NCBI GenBank assembly: GCA_029262355.1
Contig: JAJCZO010000372.1
Coordinates: 1 to 58,550 of the forward strand
Direction: 5' to 3'
DNA from: Deltaproteobacteria bacterium
GTDB taxonomy: Bacteria > Desulfobacterota > Binatia > UBA12015
DNA: 58,550 nt
Of the stretch, positions 43,666 to 52,535 are shown piece after piece. Every line of letters begins with the position of its first letter. Within the stretch, counting starts at the first letter, position 1. Position numbers and translations under genes: made by a program. The notes beneath the pieces are model-generated. The model did no database searches and was not told the origin of the DNA. It saw only the letters and a list, made by a program, of their open reading frames with translations.

Positions 43666-44217
43666 CTAGGCTCCTTCGCGGGTGGTCGACCGCGGACCAT
43701 CGTAATCGGGTCGAGGAGGCAGGTTCAGGACTTCGTTCGGGAAGAACTCGACCAGAAGCTCGACCACATCGCGCACCGAAACGACGAACACCGGTCGGCC
43801 GTCTTCGTCCACGATCGGCACGTGGCGGAATCCGCCGACCGCCATCTTGTTCAAGACCCATGCGATCGTCGAGTCCGGTCGCAAGCAGTCGGGGTCCGGC
43901 GTCATCACCTCGGAGAGCGCGATCGTCGCGGGATTCCGCCCTCGGTCCACGATGCGGTTCATCACGTCCCGGTCGGTGAAGATGCCGATCAGCTGCGTCG
44001 CCGCCGTACCGTCCTTGGTGATCAAGACCAGGCCGCGGTGCTTGGCGTGCATGAGGCGAACCGCCTCGGTGGGCGACGCCTCCGCCGCCAGGATGATTGG
44101 CGTGCGGTTCGGCAGGGTGCGCAGAGGCTCCTGCAGGAGGCTCGAGCTGAAGCTCCGCGTCTTCTCCGAGTCGTCTTCGAAGTGTCGTTCATCCTCTTCG
44201 CCGAATTTGGATGACAT
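43666..44217 (-). CDS. Two-CBS-domain protein
   Basis: 183 residues with two CBS units: PTEAVRLMHAKHRGLVLIT...LIGIFTDRDVMNRIVDRG and ALSEVMTPDPDCLRPDSTIAWVLNKMAVGGFRHVPIVDEDGRPVFVVSVRDV. CBS pairs bind adenosyl ligands and regulate partners. The N-terminal 30 residues are charged and the C-terminus is disordered. AGGAGG precedes the ATG. It is divergent from the second CBS gene at 44679 over a 461-base gap. Confidence 0.9.
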   Translation of the reverse strand: MSSKFGEEDERHFEDDSEKTRSFSSSLLQEPLRTLPNRTPIILAAEASPTEAVRLMHAKHRGLVLITKDGTAATQLIGIFTDRDVMNRIVDRGRNPATIALSEVMTPDPDCLRPDSTIAWVLNKMAVGGFRHVPIVDEDGRPVFVVSVRDVVELLVEFFPNEVLNLPPRPDYDGPRSTTREGA

Positions 44218-44678
44218 GAGAACCTCCTCCTTGCTCGGTGTCTACTGCCACGCTGTCAGTCAGCGCCCGTTTGCGCAATCCCGCCTGCTGTCCTCTCGAG
44301 CGACACGAGTCCGCCGACGGTCTGCTCTCGAAGCGGGCGATTCCGGGCGGGCCGGGCGTGGACGGTTCAATCCGTTGTCGTACGGGTTCTGACGCTCGCG
44401 TTGTTGCATGGAGCGAGCAGCGGACCGCCGCCCGCCAGGAATTGTCTCCGTTGAAAGCGGTCTGGAATCTTCTCAATCGGTGGACGGCGGGCTCGCGGTC
44501 TTCCCATCGGGGGGAATTCCGCGGGGGCGAGCTCCTCGGAGGACTCCGTCTCTCCTCGTAGGGCGGCGGGGCACGCCCTTTGCTCTTCGTCCGAACCAGC
44601 CTCCTCGCAGGCGGAAAGGCAGGTAAGACGGCAATGGCATGGCGAGACATGGGTTCATCGGGGGGTTGAGGCGAAGCG
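44218..44678. other. Intergenic region between two CBS genes
   Basis: 461 bases with no supported gene. Several long antisense and sense frames exist but none has a domain, a ribosome site or a biased composition. It must hold the promoters of the divergent CBS genes. No strong palindrome was found. Confidence 0.4.
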
Positions 44679-45113
44679 ATGCTCGTACGACAGCTCATGC
44701 AGCGCGACGTGATCACGCTCCCCATCGGCTCTACGTTGGATCTGGCCGAAGGCCTGATGGGAGTGGACCGCGTTCGCCACATCCCGGTCGTCTCTGGGAA
44801 GTCGGTTGCGGGCTTGGTCTCGGAACGAGACCTTCTACGGGCTGCCGTTTCGAGCTTCTTGGACGTCGAGCCGGCTGAGCGCGCTCGCTGGCTCGGCAAG
44901 ATTCCCGTAGAGGACGTGATGACGCGAGACGTGATCTGTGCGCATCCGGAGGCGCCGGTAGAGACCGCGGTCGAGATGATGCTCAATGAGCGGATCGGGT
45001 GCTTACCCGTCGTCGAGGATGGGGCGCTCGTGGGCCTCCTGAGCGAGACGGACTGTCTTCGCCATCTGAGCCGGGTCTTGCGTAACGACGAGGAGCGCCG
45101 GTCGCTCACGTGA
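44679..45113 (+). CDS. Two-CBS-domain protein
   Basis: 144 residues: QLMQRDVITLPIGSTLDLAEGLM..VRHIPVV.., then VEDVMTRDVICAHPEAPVETAVEMMLNERIGCLPVVEDGALVGLLSETDCLRHL. A stand-alone nucleotide-sensing regulator, shorter than the divergent CBS protein. It precedes the L,D-transpeptidase pair in the same direction (102 bases), but a functional link is not shown. Confidence 0.92.
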   Translation: MLVRQLMQRDVITLPIGSTLDLAEGLMGVDRVRHIPVVSGKSVAGLVSERDLLRAAVSSFLDVEPAERARWLGKIPVEDVMTRDVICAHPEAPVETAVEMMLNERIGCLPVVEDGALVGLLSETDCLRHLSRVLRNDEERRSLT

Positions 45114-45215
45114 GTAGACCACGCACGCCCGGGTGGCAGGTCGGGCGTACGCCGTGCCGGCCGAGACGCGATGGCAGAGGAGAACGCATGAGCGCGAAGA
45201 AGATCCCGACAACAC

Positions 45216-46856
45216 GTGTCGAGGGCTGACCTCAGGCGGGCGCTGCCGCTCGGGTTCATCGTGTTGGCCGTCGCCGGCCCGGCGTACGCGCGAGTTGGTG
45301 TCGATGTCGTTCGACGACAACTCGAGGGGGACGAGATCTACGTTGGTTCCGAGACGCGGCGCATTTATGTGGAGCGAAACCACCGGTTGCTGTGGCACGA
45401 TGGTCGTGACGCGAGTGACCAGGCTGTCGAAGTCATCCGCATTCTAAGGGACGCCGGGGCGCGAGGGCTGGACCCGGCGGACTACGAAGCAACGGGAAGC
45501 GACGCGCGGCGGCGCGCGCTCGCTGACGGAGCCGACCACGACGCCGGGGAGGTTGCTCGCTTCGACTTGGCGTTGACCGAGGGCCTCGTCCGTCTGCTGT
45601 CGGACCTCCGCTCCGGGCGGGCACCGCCGCGTCGCGGTCTCCTCGACCTCACCGGAGAGCCAAAGCGGCTCGACTTCGGATCGATCGTCGAGGCAATCGC
45701 TGATTCGAGCGAGCCGGCCGCCCTCGTTACGGGTGTCGAGCCGAAGATCGGTGTCTACGCTCGCCTGAAGTCGGCTCTCGGAGCCCTTCGAGCGATCTCC
45801 AATGAGCAGATGTTGCCACGCTTGGCCGCCTTGCCCGTTCTTCGACCCGGCGCCCGCGAGGATCGGCTGCCACTGATCCGCGCGCGGCTGGTCGCCTTGG
45901 GCGACCTGTCTTCGGGCGAGGCTGTGAAGAGCGACTTGTACGACGCCACGACGGTGCAGGCGGTCGAGAGATTTCAACGTCGCCATGGTCTGGAGGTAGA
46001 CGGCATCGTCGGTGAGAAGACGCTGCGAGAGCTGCGGGTTCCGCTCGTGCGTCGGATTCGGCAGCTCGAGCTGTCGCTCGAGAGGCTGAGGTGGATTCCC
46101 GACGACCTGGCTACGCGCGTGCTCATCGTGAACATTCCCGAGTTCGCGCTCCACGGGGTTCGCAGCGGGGCGCGCACCGTCGACCTGCGGACGGATGTGG
46201 TCGTCGGGGCAACCGCGCGGGCGCGTCGAACACCCGTCCTTCGAGCCGAGATGACGCACGTCGTGTTTCGGCCCTACTGGAACGTCCCTTCGAGCATTGC
46301 TCGAAACGAGCTCGTGCCCAAGGAACGCCGCTCTCCCGGCGCGCTCCTCGCGGAGGGTTTCGAGCTGGTGAGTTCCGACGCGTCCGGCGCCCAAACGGCG
46401 CGTGCCATGACGGACGAGAACCTGGCGGCGCTCTCGGCGGGCGCTCTGCGAGTTCGTCAGAAGCCGGGTGCCCACAATGCGCTCGGGCTGGTCAAGTTCG
46501 TCTTCCCGAACCGCAGCTCGGTTTATCTCCACGACACGCCGTCGAAATCACTCTTCGAGAGAACGCGCCGGGCCTTTAGCCATGGGTGCATCCGCGTGGA
46601 GGACCCGGTGGCCCTGGCGGCCTTCGTGCTCGGGTCGCAGGGGTGGACGCGAGCTCGGATCGAGCGGGCGATGGCCGGGCCAAGGCGCGAGAGAGTCGAT
46701 CTCTCGGACCCGGTGAGTGTTCTTCTCGTCTACGCCACGGCCGTGGTTCAGGGCAACGGAGACATCTACTTCTTCGAGGACATCTACGGCCTCGACGAGG
46801 TGCTCGACCGCCGGCTTCGGCGAGAGCCGCCCCTGGGATCAGAGAAGCTCACATGA
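45216..46856 (+). CDS. L,D-transpeptidase of the YcbB/LdtD type
   Basis: 546 residues, exported (hydrophobic 10-25, ending AYA). Helical domain, then a peptidoglycan-binding domain (about 245-280: TTVQAVERFQRRHGLEVDGIVGEKTLREL), then a YkuD catalytic domain (about 300-495) with Cys458 in FSHGCIRVED. Forms 3-3 cross-links in periplasmic peptidoglycan. Start GTG at 45216 has no clear Shine-Dalgarno, but the frame to the next stop has no better start. Only 15 bases separate it from the second transpeptidase. Confidence 0.92.
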   Translation: MSRADLRRALPLGFIVLAVAGPAYARVGVDVVRRQLEGDEIYVGSETRRIYVERNHRLLWHDGRDASDQAVEVIRILRDAGARGLDPADYEATGSDARRRALADGADHDAGEVARFDLALTEGLVRLLSDLRSGRAPPRRGLLDLTGEPKRLDFGSIVEAIADSSEPAALVTGVEPKIGVYARLKSALGALRAISNEQMLPRLAALPVLRPGAREDRLPLIRARLVALGDLSSGEAVKSDLYDATTVQAVERFQRRHGLEVDGIVGEKTLRELRVPLVRRIRQLELSLERLRWIPDDLATRVLIVNIPEFALHGVRSGARTVDLRTDVVVGATARARRTPVLRAEMTHVVFRPYWNVPSSIARNELVPKERRSPGALLAEGFELVSSDASGAQTARAMTDENLAALSAGALRVRQKPGAHNALGLVKFVFPNRSSVYLHDTPSKSLFERTRRAFSHGCIRVEDPVALAAFVLGSQGWTRARIERAMAGPRRERVDLSDPVSVLLVYATAVVQGNGDIYFFEDIYGLDEVLDRRLRREPPLGSEKLT

Positions 46857-46871
46857 TACTTCCATCGCTCC

Positions 46872-47531
46872 GTGGGAAGATGCTGGGGGCAGGGCCTTGT
46901 TGTCGGGATCGTGCTCGTCTTCGCGAGCGCTGGGACCGCGCAATCGGCGGGTGCGATGGCGGGGCCGAGTGAGGACGTACTGGGCCTCGCACTGCGAGCG
47001 TATCGCTGCGGACAAGAGAGTGGGCACTTCCGGAATCCGTATCTAACGGTGGTCGACCATTCGCTCCCGTCGTCGGAGCCTCGACTCTGGGTCGTTGATG
47101 TTCGGTCGGGCGACACAGTGCTCGAGGAACTCGTCGCACACGGAAAGAACAGTGGCCTCCACCGGGTTTCCTCACATTCGAACGAGCCTGGCTCCAAGCA
47201 ATCGAGTCTCGGTGTCTTTCGGACCGACGAGACCTACGTGGGCCGTCACGGATACTCTCTACGGCTGTCGGGCCTCGAACGCGGGTGGAATGACCGTGCC
47301 CGCGACCGGGCGATCGTGATCCACGGTGCGGACTACGTGAGCGCGAGGTTTTTGGGTGGGCACGGGAGGCTCGGCCGGAGCTGGGGATGTCCGGCGGTGC
47401 GACCCGGCGTGAGCCGCTCGCTGATCGATCGAATCAAGGACGGCGGCGCTGTATTCATCTACTACCCGGACGAGGACTGGCTCCGGACTTCCTCGTTCTT
47501 GAATTGCGACGGTCGTCTGGCACGTCGCTGA
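46872..47531 (+). CDS. Second murein L,D-transpeptidase (YkuD_2 type)
   Basis: 219 residues, exported, with a signal peptide to about 30. The YkuD_2-type domain ends with HGADYVSARFLGGHGRLGRSWGCPAV, catalytic Cys173 in the SWGCP motif. A different family of the same enzyme class as the upstream gene, with a start at 46872 (GTG) 15 bases after its stop, so the two are probably co-transcribed. Function: cross-linking or lipoprotein attachment to peptidoglycan; which cannot be told. Confidence 0.88.
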   Translation: MGRCWGQGLVVGIVLVFASAGTAQSAGAMAGPSEDVLGLALRAYRCGQESGHFRNPYLTVVDHSLPSSEPRLWVVDVRSGDTVLEELVAHGKNSGLHRVSSHSNEPGSKQSSLGVFRTDETYVGRHGYSLRLSGLERGWNDRARDRAIVIHGADYVSARFLGGHGRLGRSWGCPAVRPGVSRSLIDRIKDGGAVFIYYPDEDWLRTSSFLNCDGRLARR

Positions 47532-47601
47532 AGTGGCTTGGCCGGTTCCTCGCGAAGCGGCGCTCCGAACTGCTCCGGAAGGCTGTTGGCCACTTGCTGC
47601 G

Positions 47602-48615
47602 TCACGCGCCGCTCGTGCGCCTCTTGTCTTCGGGCTCGGGTGCGGGGGGTGTCGTCCACGAATCCGTAGCGTCTTGCACGCCGTACCGCGCGCGAAGCGC
47701 CTCGATCGGCTCCGACATCACCGACCAGTAGTCCCAGCCATCCATCAGATCGGTCGTCATCTTCATCCCGCGCTCGAGTCCTACCATCATTCGATGCGGA
47801 TCGAGGTGGCCTTTCGCGGGCGGAATGTCGAGCTGCACGTCGAGCATGATCCCCATGTGGAACGACGTCAGTCCATCCAGGATCATCTCGTACGGATGCT
47901 TCTTCATGTAACCGGCCTGACACGCGACAACTGCGATCTCATCGGTTCGGTCCGTGTTGAAGCCGGTCAGGATGTGCGAGAGGTCGTGGATCGCGATGAT
48001 GCCTTCCGGGATACAGCCGGGCTCGCCTGGCAGTGGATACCCGCGGTCTCGGTAGAAGCGGAAGAAGGCCTTGCCGAGGGAGCCGTCCTCGAGCTTCTCC
48101 AGTGCGCGGAAGCGACTCGCAACGGCGTCGTCCCCGCGTGGCTCGCGCAGAACCTGAATTGCCGCGCCAAGCTTCTCGGTGGCCGAGCCTCCCGGTAGCG
48201 CACCGGCGGCGAGCTGGCCGCGGAGATAGTCGAGCTTCAACAGCCATGTTTGGCCCCGGCGCATCTCGCGGAGGTAGCGAAGGGCGTCGCTCTTGACTCC
48301 GAGCGTTTTCGCGTACTGTTCGACGACGATCGCACGGCCCGGGTGGAGTTCGGTCGCGGCGTAAACCGCCAACGTGAGGAGAGTGACCGCCCGTAGCCGA
48401 TGTTCGGGATCCACGATCGCGCTGGCCATCATGTCGCCCGTCGTTGCGGGGACCGCCGAGAGATCGACATCGCTGTGGAGAAGGTGCTCCTGACAGCTCT
48501 CGAGAAGAGATCGGTCGAGTGGCGAGAGCGGCGCCTGTCCGTTCTCCGTCGCCACCGCCACCATCGCTCCGAGGAGCACGCGCGCTTGCCCATCGGTCCA
48601 GTCGAGTCGTTTCAT
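47602..48615 (-). CDS. TerB-like domain fused to a COQ4-like domain
   Basis: 337 residues. The N-terminus (about 10-110) resembles TerB helical domains (LLGAMVAVATENG, DRSLLESC, LLTLAVYAATELHP). The C-terminal half carries H210-D-L-S-H214 and E226, the HDxxHx11E zinc/ligand motif of COQ4, in IAIHDLSHILTGFNTDRTDE. COQ4 assists ubiquinone synthesis (C1 hydroxylation/decarboxylation). A fusion of this kind I do not recall as described. It is 128 bases downstream of the small membrane protein on the same strand. Confidence 0.75.
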   Translation of the reverse strand: MKRLDWTDGQARVLLGAMVAVATENGQAPLSPLDRSLLESCQEHLLHSDVDLSAVPATTGDMMASAIVDPEHRLRAVTLLTLAVYAATELHPGRAIVVEQYAKTLGVKSDALRYLREMRRGQTWLLKLDYLRGQLAAGALPGGSATEKLGAAIQVLREPRGDDAVASRFRALEKLEDGSLGKAFFRFYRDRGYPLPGEPGCIPEGIIAIHDLSHILTGFNTDRTDEIAVVACQAGYMKKHPYEMILDGLTSFHMGIMLDVQLDIPPAKGHLDPHRMMVGLERGMKMTTDLMDGWDYWSVMSEPIEALRARYGVQDATDSWTTPPAPEPEDKRRTSGA

Positions 48616-48743
48616 GAGAGCAGTGTACGCGACTGACGAGTTGAGGCGAGATCGAGCAGGTGGCTAGTGCTTCGCGAGCCATCCGTCCGGCTGGACTCCG
48701 AGCGAAAGGGCGCCCGAGGATCAGCTCTTTGGAAGGTTCTCGG

Positions 48744-49199
48744 TCATTGCTCCGCGTCGTTCACCTCGAGGGCCGTCGAGAGCACGGCGGCCAGCAGAAG
48801 CGCCGCGCCGATCGGGACGAAGAGGATGCCCAGGCCTGGGTCACCACCCCAGAAGAAGAGTCCGCCAACAAAGAAGCCTCCGGGCAAGAAGAGGATTGCG
48901 AGCGTGAGGCAGGTCGAGGCGATGCGGAGTCGTCGGGCCACAGCCACGCCGGTGATCGATAACGTGGCGGCAAAGGCCACGTGGACGATCGCCAGCAGGG
49001 TGCCGTGAGCGTGTGCGAGGGTCCACATCAGCCTGCGGGTGTGATTGGAGACGTCGACGTACAAGGGAACCTTGAAGCCGTGCAGGATCTCGAGGACGAG
49101 CCCGAGCGAGAGGAAGAGCAGCAGCGACCACCAACCGATCCGGAGGTGGCGCTGCACCAGAAAGCGACTCTGAGCGCGCGACTCGTCGTGGGTCGTCAA
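48744..49199 (-). CDS. Four-helix membrane protein
   Basis: 151 residues with four hydrophobic segments, histidines facing the bilayer in segment 1 and 2 (LEILHGFK, WTLAHAHGTLLAIVHVAF). The family is not recognised. It follows the octaheme cytochrome gene by 28 bases on the same strand, so it may be a redox partner or a quinone-linked anchor; heme-ligating histidines are a possibility, not shown. Confidence 0.7.
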   Translation of the reverse strand: MTTHDESRAQSRFLVQRHLRIGWWSLLLFLSLGLVLEILHGFKVPLYVDVSNHTRRLMWTLAHAHGTLLAIVHVAFAATLSITGVAVARRLRIASTCLTLAILFLPGGFFVGGLFFWGGDPGLGILFVPIGAALLLAAVLSTALEVNDAEQ

Positions 49200-49227
49200 T
49201 TTTCTCTCCTGTCTTTCTCGGCGCTCG

Positions 49228-51246
49228 CTACTCGTGGAGCGTCAAGCGCCGATCGTTACGTCCCTTGGCCAAGAAGCGCAGCCGGCCGTAGTCGAAGCTC
49301 CCTTCGGCGTTCTTCAGCACCGCTCTGGGCGAGCTGCGCGGCGCCGTGTCGCCGCGCGCCTCCAGGATCTCCCTGGCGCGAGCGAGCGACTGGTCCTGCT
49401 CGGATCCCGGGAGGACGAAGTCGTAGGCGAAGTCCTCGAACCCCTCGCGCTTGCGGAGCGACCGGCTCGCCAGAAAGCGGACGGAGCTGTAGGGGTCGGT
49501 CAGGAGCTCGGCGAGGATCGGCGTCATCCACTCGGAGCCCGACGCTTCCATGGCGGGCTCCCAGCCCATGCTCCATGCCATCAGGGCGCGCTGGCCCGCA
49601 TCGCCCTGAATCGCCCACAAAACACTCGCGGCGAGCCGCCGGTGTTTCGGCTTCAGTTCGGGTTGAGGCATGTCGTGCCAGTCCACGAGGTGCGTCGCGG
49701 TCCAGTCGAGGGTCTTGTCGAGATGGCACTGGTTGCACGCGTTGGGGCGGCCGGTTGCCACGCTCATCGTTACGCTCGGCACGTCGATTTGGTGGCTGCG
49801 AATGGCCTTCTGTACTCCGTAGACGGTGTACGGCATGTGGCAGTTGTAGCACTGGCTTCCATCGGAGGTCGCTCGGTGGTGGGTGTGGGCGACCAGCGCC
49901 TCCTCCTCGGCGTAGGCTTCATGACAGGCGACGCACGCGTGGTTGCCTTCCATCTCCTCCTCGAGCTGGTCGTTGGCCCATTGCGAGAGGTCGCGGGAAT
50001 CGTCGGCTGCCATGTGGAGTCGGTGGCACGAGCGGCAAGCGATCTCTCCACGCTCGAAGCAGGGCGATTCGATCATGGCGCTGTACTCGCGGCCAGAGAT
50101 GCGGACCATGCCGTCGTTCCAGAAGTTTCCTCGAAAGTCGAACCCCTCCTCGAGCCGCTTCTGGATCACGCGATGATGCTCCTCGTCCAGGTCTGGGAAG
50201 CTTGGATCGAAGTAACGAGGGCGCAGCCACACGCGGGACTCGTTGATGTCATCGCCCGGGATGTAGGGGTCGGGATCGAAGCCCGTGATGAGAGACTGAC
50301 GCTTGCCGGCGGTATCGATCCGCTTCGAGCCCAGTTTGATCGAGATGCCGTGGCACGCGCCGCAGACCTGAGACGAGCGCTCATGGTCGAGCCTGGCCGG
50401 GTTGACGATGGAGTCGTCGCCGTCGTCGGTGGCGTAGGACCAGAGGCGACGAAGCGGGTTTTGGTTGATTCTGACGTGCTCCTCGGCGGGTCCATGGCAG
50501 GATTCGCAGGCGATGCCGAATTCCGTCACCGTGGAATCGTGCACGTCCTCGCTGCCATCGTGCCAGGCTCGGATGCGCGAGTTCGGCCGCGTGGCGTGAC
50601 AGTTCATGCAGCTGCGGTTCCACAGTCCGGAATAATCCGGGGCGACGTTTCCGGGAGGCGAGAGGAAGACGTCACGAAACGGAACCCAGCGCCCTTCGCG
50701 CCGGCTGTGGACGAAGGGAAACAGCTCGAGACGCCGGTCTTCTCCCGCCGTCTCGAGCCAGTAGTCCTGCTCGTGGTGCGATCCGGTGCTGAGCACCACG
50801 CGACGCTTGGCGGGCGGATCACCCATCTCGACCCAGAACTCCTCGCCGTCGGTGCCGAGGTGGTACGACGTGCCGTCGAGGGACAGCGTCACGTCGTTGA
50901 AGTCGCCGATGACGGTCTTGGGCGTCACCACCTGGGTCATGGTGCGATGGTAGGAGCGATGCCACGTCGCGTGTTGCCACGGATGGCAGGTCTGGCAGGC
51001 GTCGGACGAGACGAAGCCCTTCTCCGCGACCTCGATCGGTCGGTGTTCGATCTCGTGCTCCTCCAGTGGCAGCTCGCGAAGATCGATCATCGCCCAGGCG
51101 GCCGCGGCGGGAAGCGCCAGCCAGAGCACGCGTACGACGAGCGTTCGTGCCCGGCCACCGCCGGACGCAGCCACCACGAGAGGCCGCAGCAGCAGCGCGA
51201 GGAGGGCGGCGACGACCAGCGCTTCGAGGGTGCTCAGCGCCGGCAT
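49228..51246 (-). CDS. Membrane-anchored octaheme c-type cytochrome with C-terminal HEAT-like helices
   Basis: 672 residues. Two hydrophobic segments near the N-terminus (residues 8-27 and 36-55) place the rest in the periplasm. Eight CxxCH sites: CQTCH 84, CMNCH 213, CESCH 247, CGACH 295, CRSCH 404, CVACH 438, CYNCH 466, CNQCH 504. The C-terminal 150 residues are helical repeats (AASVLWAIQGDAGQRALMAWSMG, ILAELLTDPYSSVRFLASRSLRKREGF), HEAT-like. An electron-transfer or multi-heme enzyme of unknown substrate; the extra repeat domain resembles those seen in planctomycete-type cytochromes. Confidence 0.88.
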   Translation of the reverse strand: MPALSTLEALVVAALLALLLRPLVVAASGGGRARTLVVRVLWLALPAAAAWAMIDLRELPLEEHEIEHRPIEVAEKGFVSSDACQTCHPWQHATWHRSYHRTMTQVVTPKTVIGDFNDVTLSLDGTSYHLGTDGEEFWVEMGDPPAKRRVVLSTGSHHEQDYWLETAGEDRRLELFPFVHSRREGRWVPFRDVFLSPPGNVAPDYSGLWNRSCMNCHATRPNSRIRAWHDGSEDVHDSTVTEFGIACESCHGPAEEHVRINQNPLRRLWSYATDDGDDSIVNPARLDHERSSQVCGACHGISIKLGSKRIDTAGKRQSLITGFDPDPYIPGDDINESRVWLRPRYFDPSFPDLDEEHHRVIQKRLEEGFDFRGNFWNDGMVRISGREYSAMIESPCFERGEIACRSCHRLHMAADDSRDLSQWANDQLEEEMEGNHACVACHEAYAEEEALVAHTHHRATSDGSQCYNCHMPYTVYGVQKAIRSHQIDVPSVTMSVATGRPNACNQCHLDKTLDWTATHLVDWHDMPQPELKPKHRRLAASVLWAIQGDAGQRALMAWSMGWEPAMEASGSEWMTPILAELLTDPYSSVRFLASRSLRKREGFEDFAYDFVLPGSEQDQSLARAREILEARGDTAPRSSPRAVLKNAEGSFDYGRLRFLAKGRNDRRLTLHE

Positions 51247-51345
51247 GAGGGTCCAGACCTCACGAGCTGAATGCGCGATCGGGCCCGTTCAGGCCTCGCG
51301 AATCCTCGGCCGGTGTGTGGTGGCACGGAAGGGAGGAGGAGCGAC

Positions 51346-51567
51346 ATGAGCCGGCAAGCCTGGCATAGGAAAGGACGTACGGTCCCGTCGAGTAGGGCGG
51401 GACCCAATCGGGTCAGAGCATCCGCCGAAGTGGCGCGTGAAGTCAACGCTCTTCCGCGCATGGTCAGAGCCGTGGGAGGGCCCCTCCTGTTCGCTCTTGA
51501 GGTAGATCGTCGACGGGCTATGTGGATGGGGGTGGCCGGCCGTTGCCGGAACCCACCTGGGAGTTGA
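51346..51567 (+). CDS. Possible small protein with a strong ribosome site
   Basis: 73 codons starting MSRQAWHRKGRTVP behind GGGAGGAGGAGC, seven bases before the ATG. Arg-rich, no domain recognised. It sits in a 350-base gap (51247-51596) that otherwise holds only the divergent promoter of the cytochrome and the glutathione transferase. Confidence 0.25.
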   Translation: MSRQAWHRKGRTVPSSRAGPNRVRASAEVAREVNALPRMVRAVGGPLLFALEVDRRRAMWMGVAGRCRNPPGS

Positions 51568-51596
51568 CCCATGAAGCGCGTGGGCGGGAGTCGATC

Positions 51597-52346
51597 TTGA
51601 ACAAGCCGGAGCTGTACGTATTCGCGATCTCGCATTATTGCGAGAAGGCACGCTGGGCGTTGGACTTCGTCGGTCTCGAGTACGAGCTGCGGCATCTGGC
51701 GCCGGGTGCTCATGCGAGAGTGGCGAGGGAGCTGGGTGCGACCGGCACCTCGCTCCCGTTTCTCGCTGCCGGAGAGCGCGTCGTGCATGGTTCCGACGCC
51801 ATCATGGACTGGGCCGATTCGGTGGCGCCCGAGTCGTCGCGCCGACTCAGGCCCGATGCGGAGTTTGAAGAGGAGGGGCGTGGGATCGAGAAACGGCTCG
51901 ACGATGTCGCGGGCGTGCACGTGCGCCGCGCCTTCTACTCCGAGGCGATCCTAGACCATCCCGAGAGTGTGTTGCCCCTGTTCTGCTCAGGGCTTACCGC
52001 TCCGGACCGCCAATCCGTCACGGACAACTGGGCAGTCGTCTGCCAGCTCATGGTCGCAAGCATGGACCTCGGCCCGGAGCCGGAGCAGGAGTCGCGGGCC
52101 GTCGTCGCGGGGGAGTTGGACTGGCTGGACGATCTGTTGGCCGACGGTCGCCGTTACCTGGTGGGTGATCGTCTTTCTCGTGTCGACATCACCGCGGCGA
52201 GCCTGCTGGCTCCTCTGGCTTCGGTCGAGAAGCATCCTACCTACGCTAGGCTCGAGGTGCCGCCGCGAACCAGCGCCGCGGTAGCTCGCTGGTCGGAACG
52301 ACCCGCCGTCGTCTGGGTCCGTGAGATGTACCGCTCGTACCGCTGA
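51597..52346 (+). CDS. Glutathione S-transferase-like protein
   Basis: 249 residues from a TTG at 51597 (GGGAG upstream). N-terminal thioredoxin fold: LYVFAISHYCEKARWALDFVGLEYELRHL, with Ser/Cys (SHYCEK) at the usual catalytic position and TSLPFLAAGERVVHGSDAIMDWAD. C-terminal helical domain: RYLVGDRLSRVDITAASLLAPLA. Cytosolic detoxification-type enzyme of unknown substrate. The start is not certain; an in-frame ATG at 51522 would add 25 non-conserved residues. Confidence 0.88.
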   Translation: MNKPELYVFAISHYCEKARWALDFVGLEYELRHLAPGAHARVARELGATGTSLPFLAAGERVVHGSDAIMDWADSVAPESSRRLRPDAEFEEEGRGIEKRLDDVAGVHVRRAFYSEAILDHPESVLPLFCSGLTAPDRQSVTDNWAVVCQLMVASMDLGPEPEQESRAVVAGELDWLDDLLADGRRYLVGDRLSRVDITAASLLAPLASVEKHPTYARLEVPPRTSAAVARWSERPAVVWVREMYRSYR

Positions 52347-52535
52347 ACACGACGTTCCGTGACGGAGGGCTCGAAGGCGCGATCCTCGGCTGCGCCATCC
52401 GTCGACCGCCGGCCCGAATCGTTGACGCGTTTCGTGCGCGTCGAACCGCAACCGCCGGCCGAGCCGCCTGGTGAAGGATGTTGGTCTTGCGGCCGAGACG
52501 CTGGGCTCGAATGGGTCTCGGTATCGAAGTGGCGC

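Noticed and set aside
40974-43700. 908-codon minus-strand open frame opposite the large exported protein
   Set aside because: Overlaps a gene with signal peptide and ribosome site; composition is Arg-rich without domains.
44189-45259. 356-codon minus-strand frame over the second CBS gene
   Set aside because: Antisense to a clear two-CBS protein; no domain or ribosome site.
49234-51270. 678-codon open frame on the plus strand opposite the cytochrome gene
   Set aside because: Antisense to a gene with eight clear CxxCH sites; long antisense frames are common in GC-rich DNA and no domain is readable.
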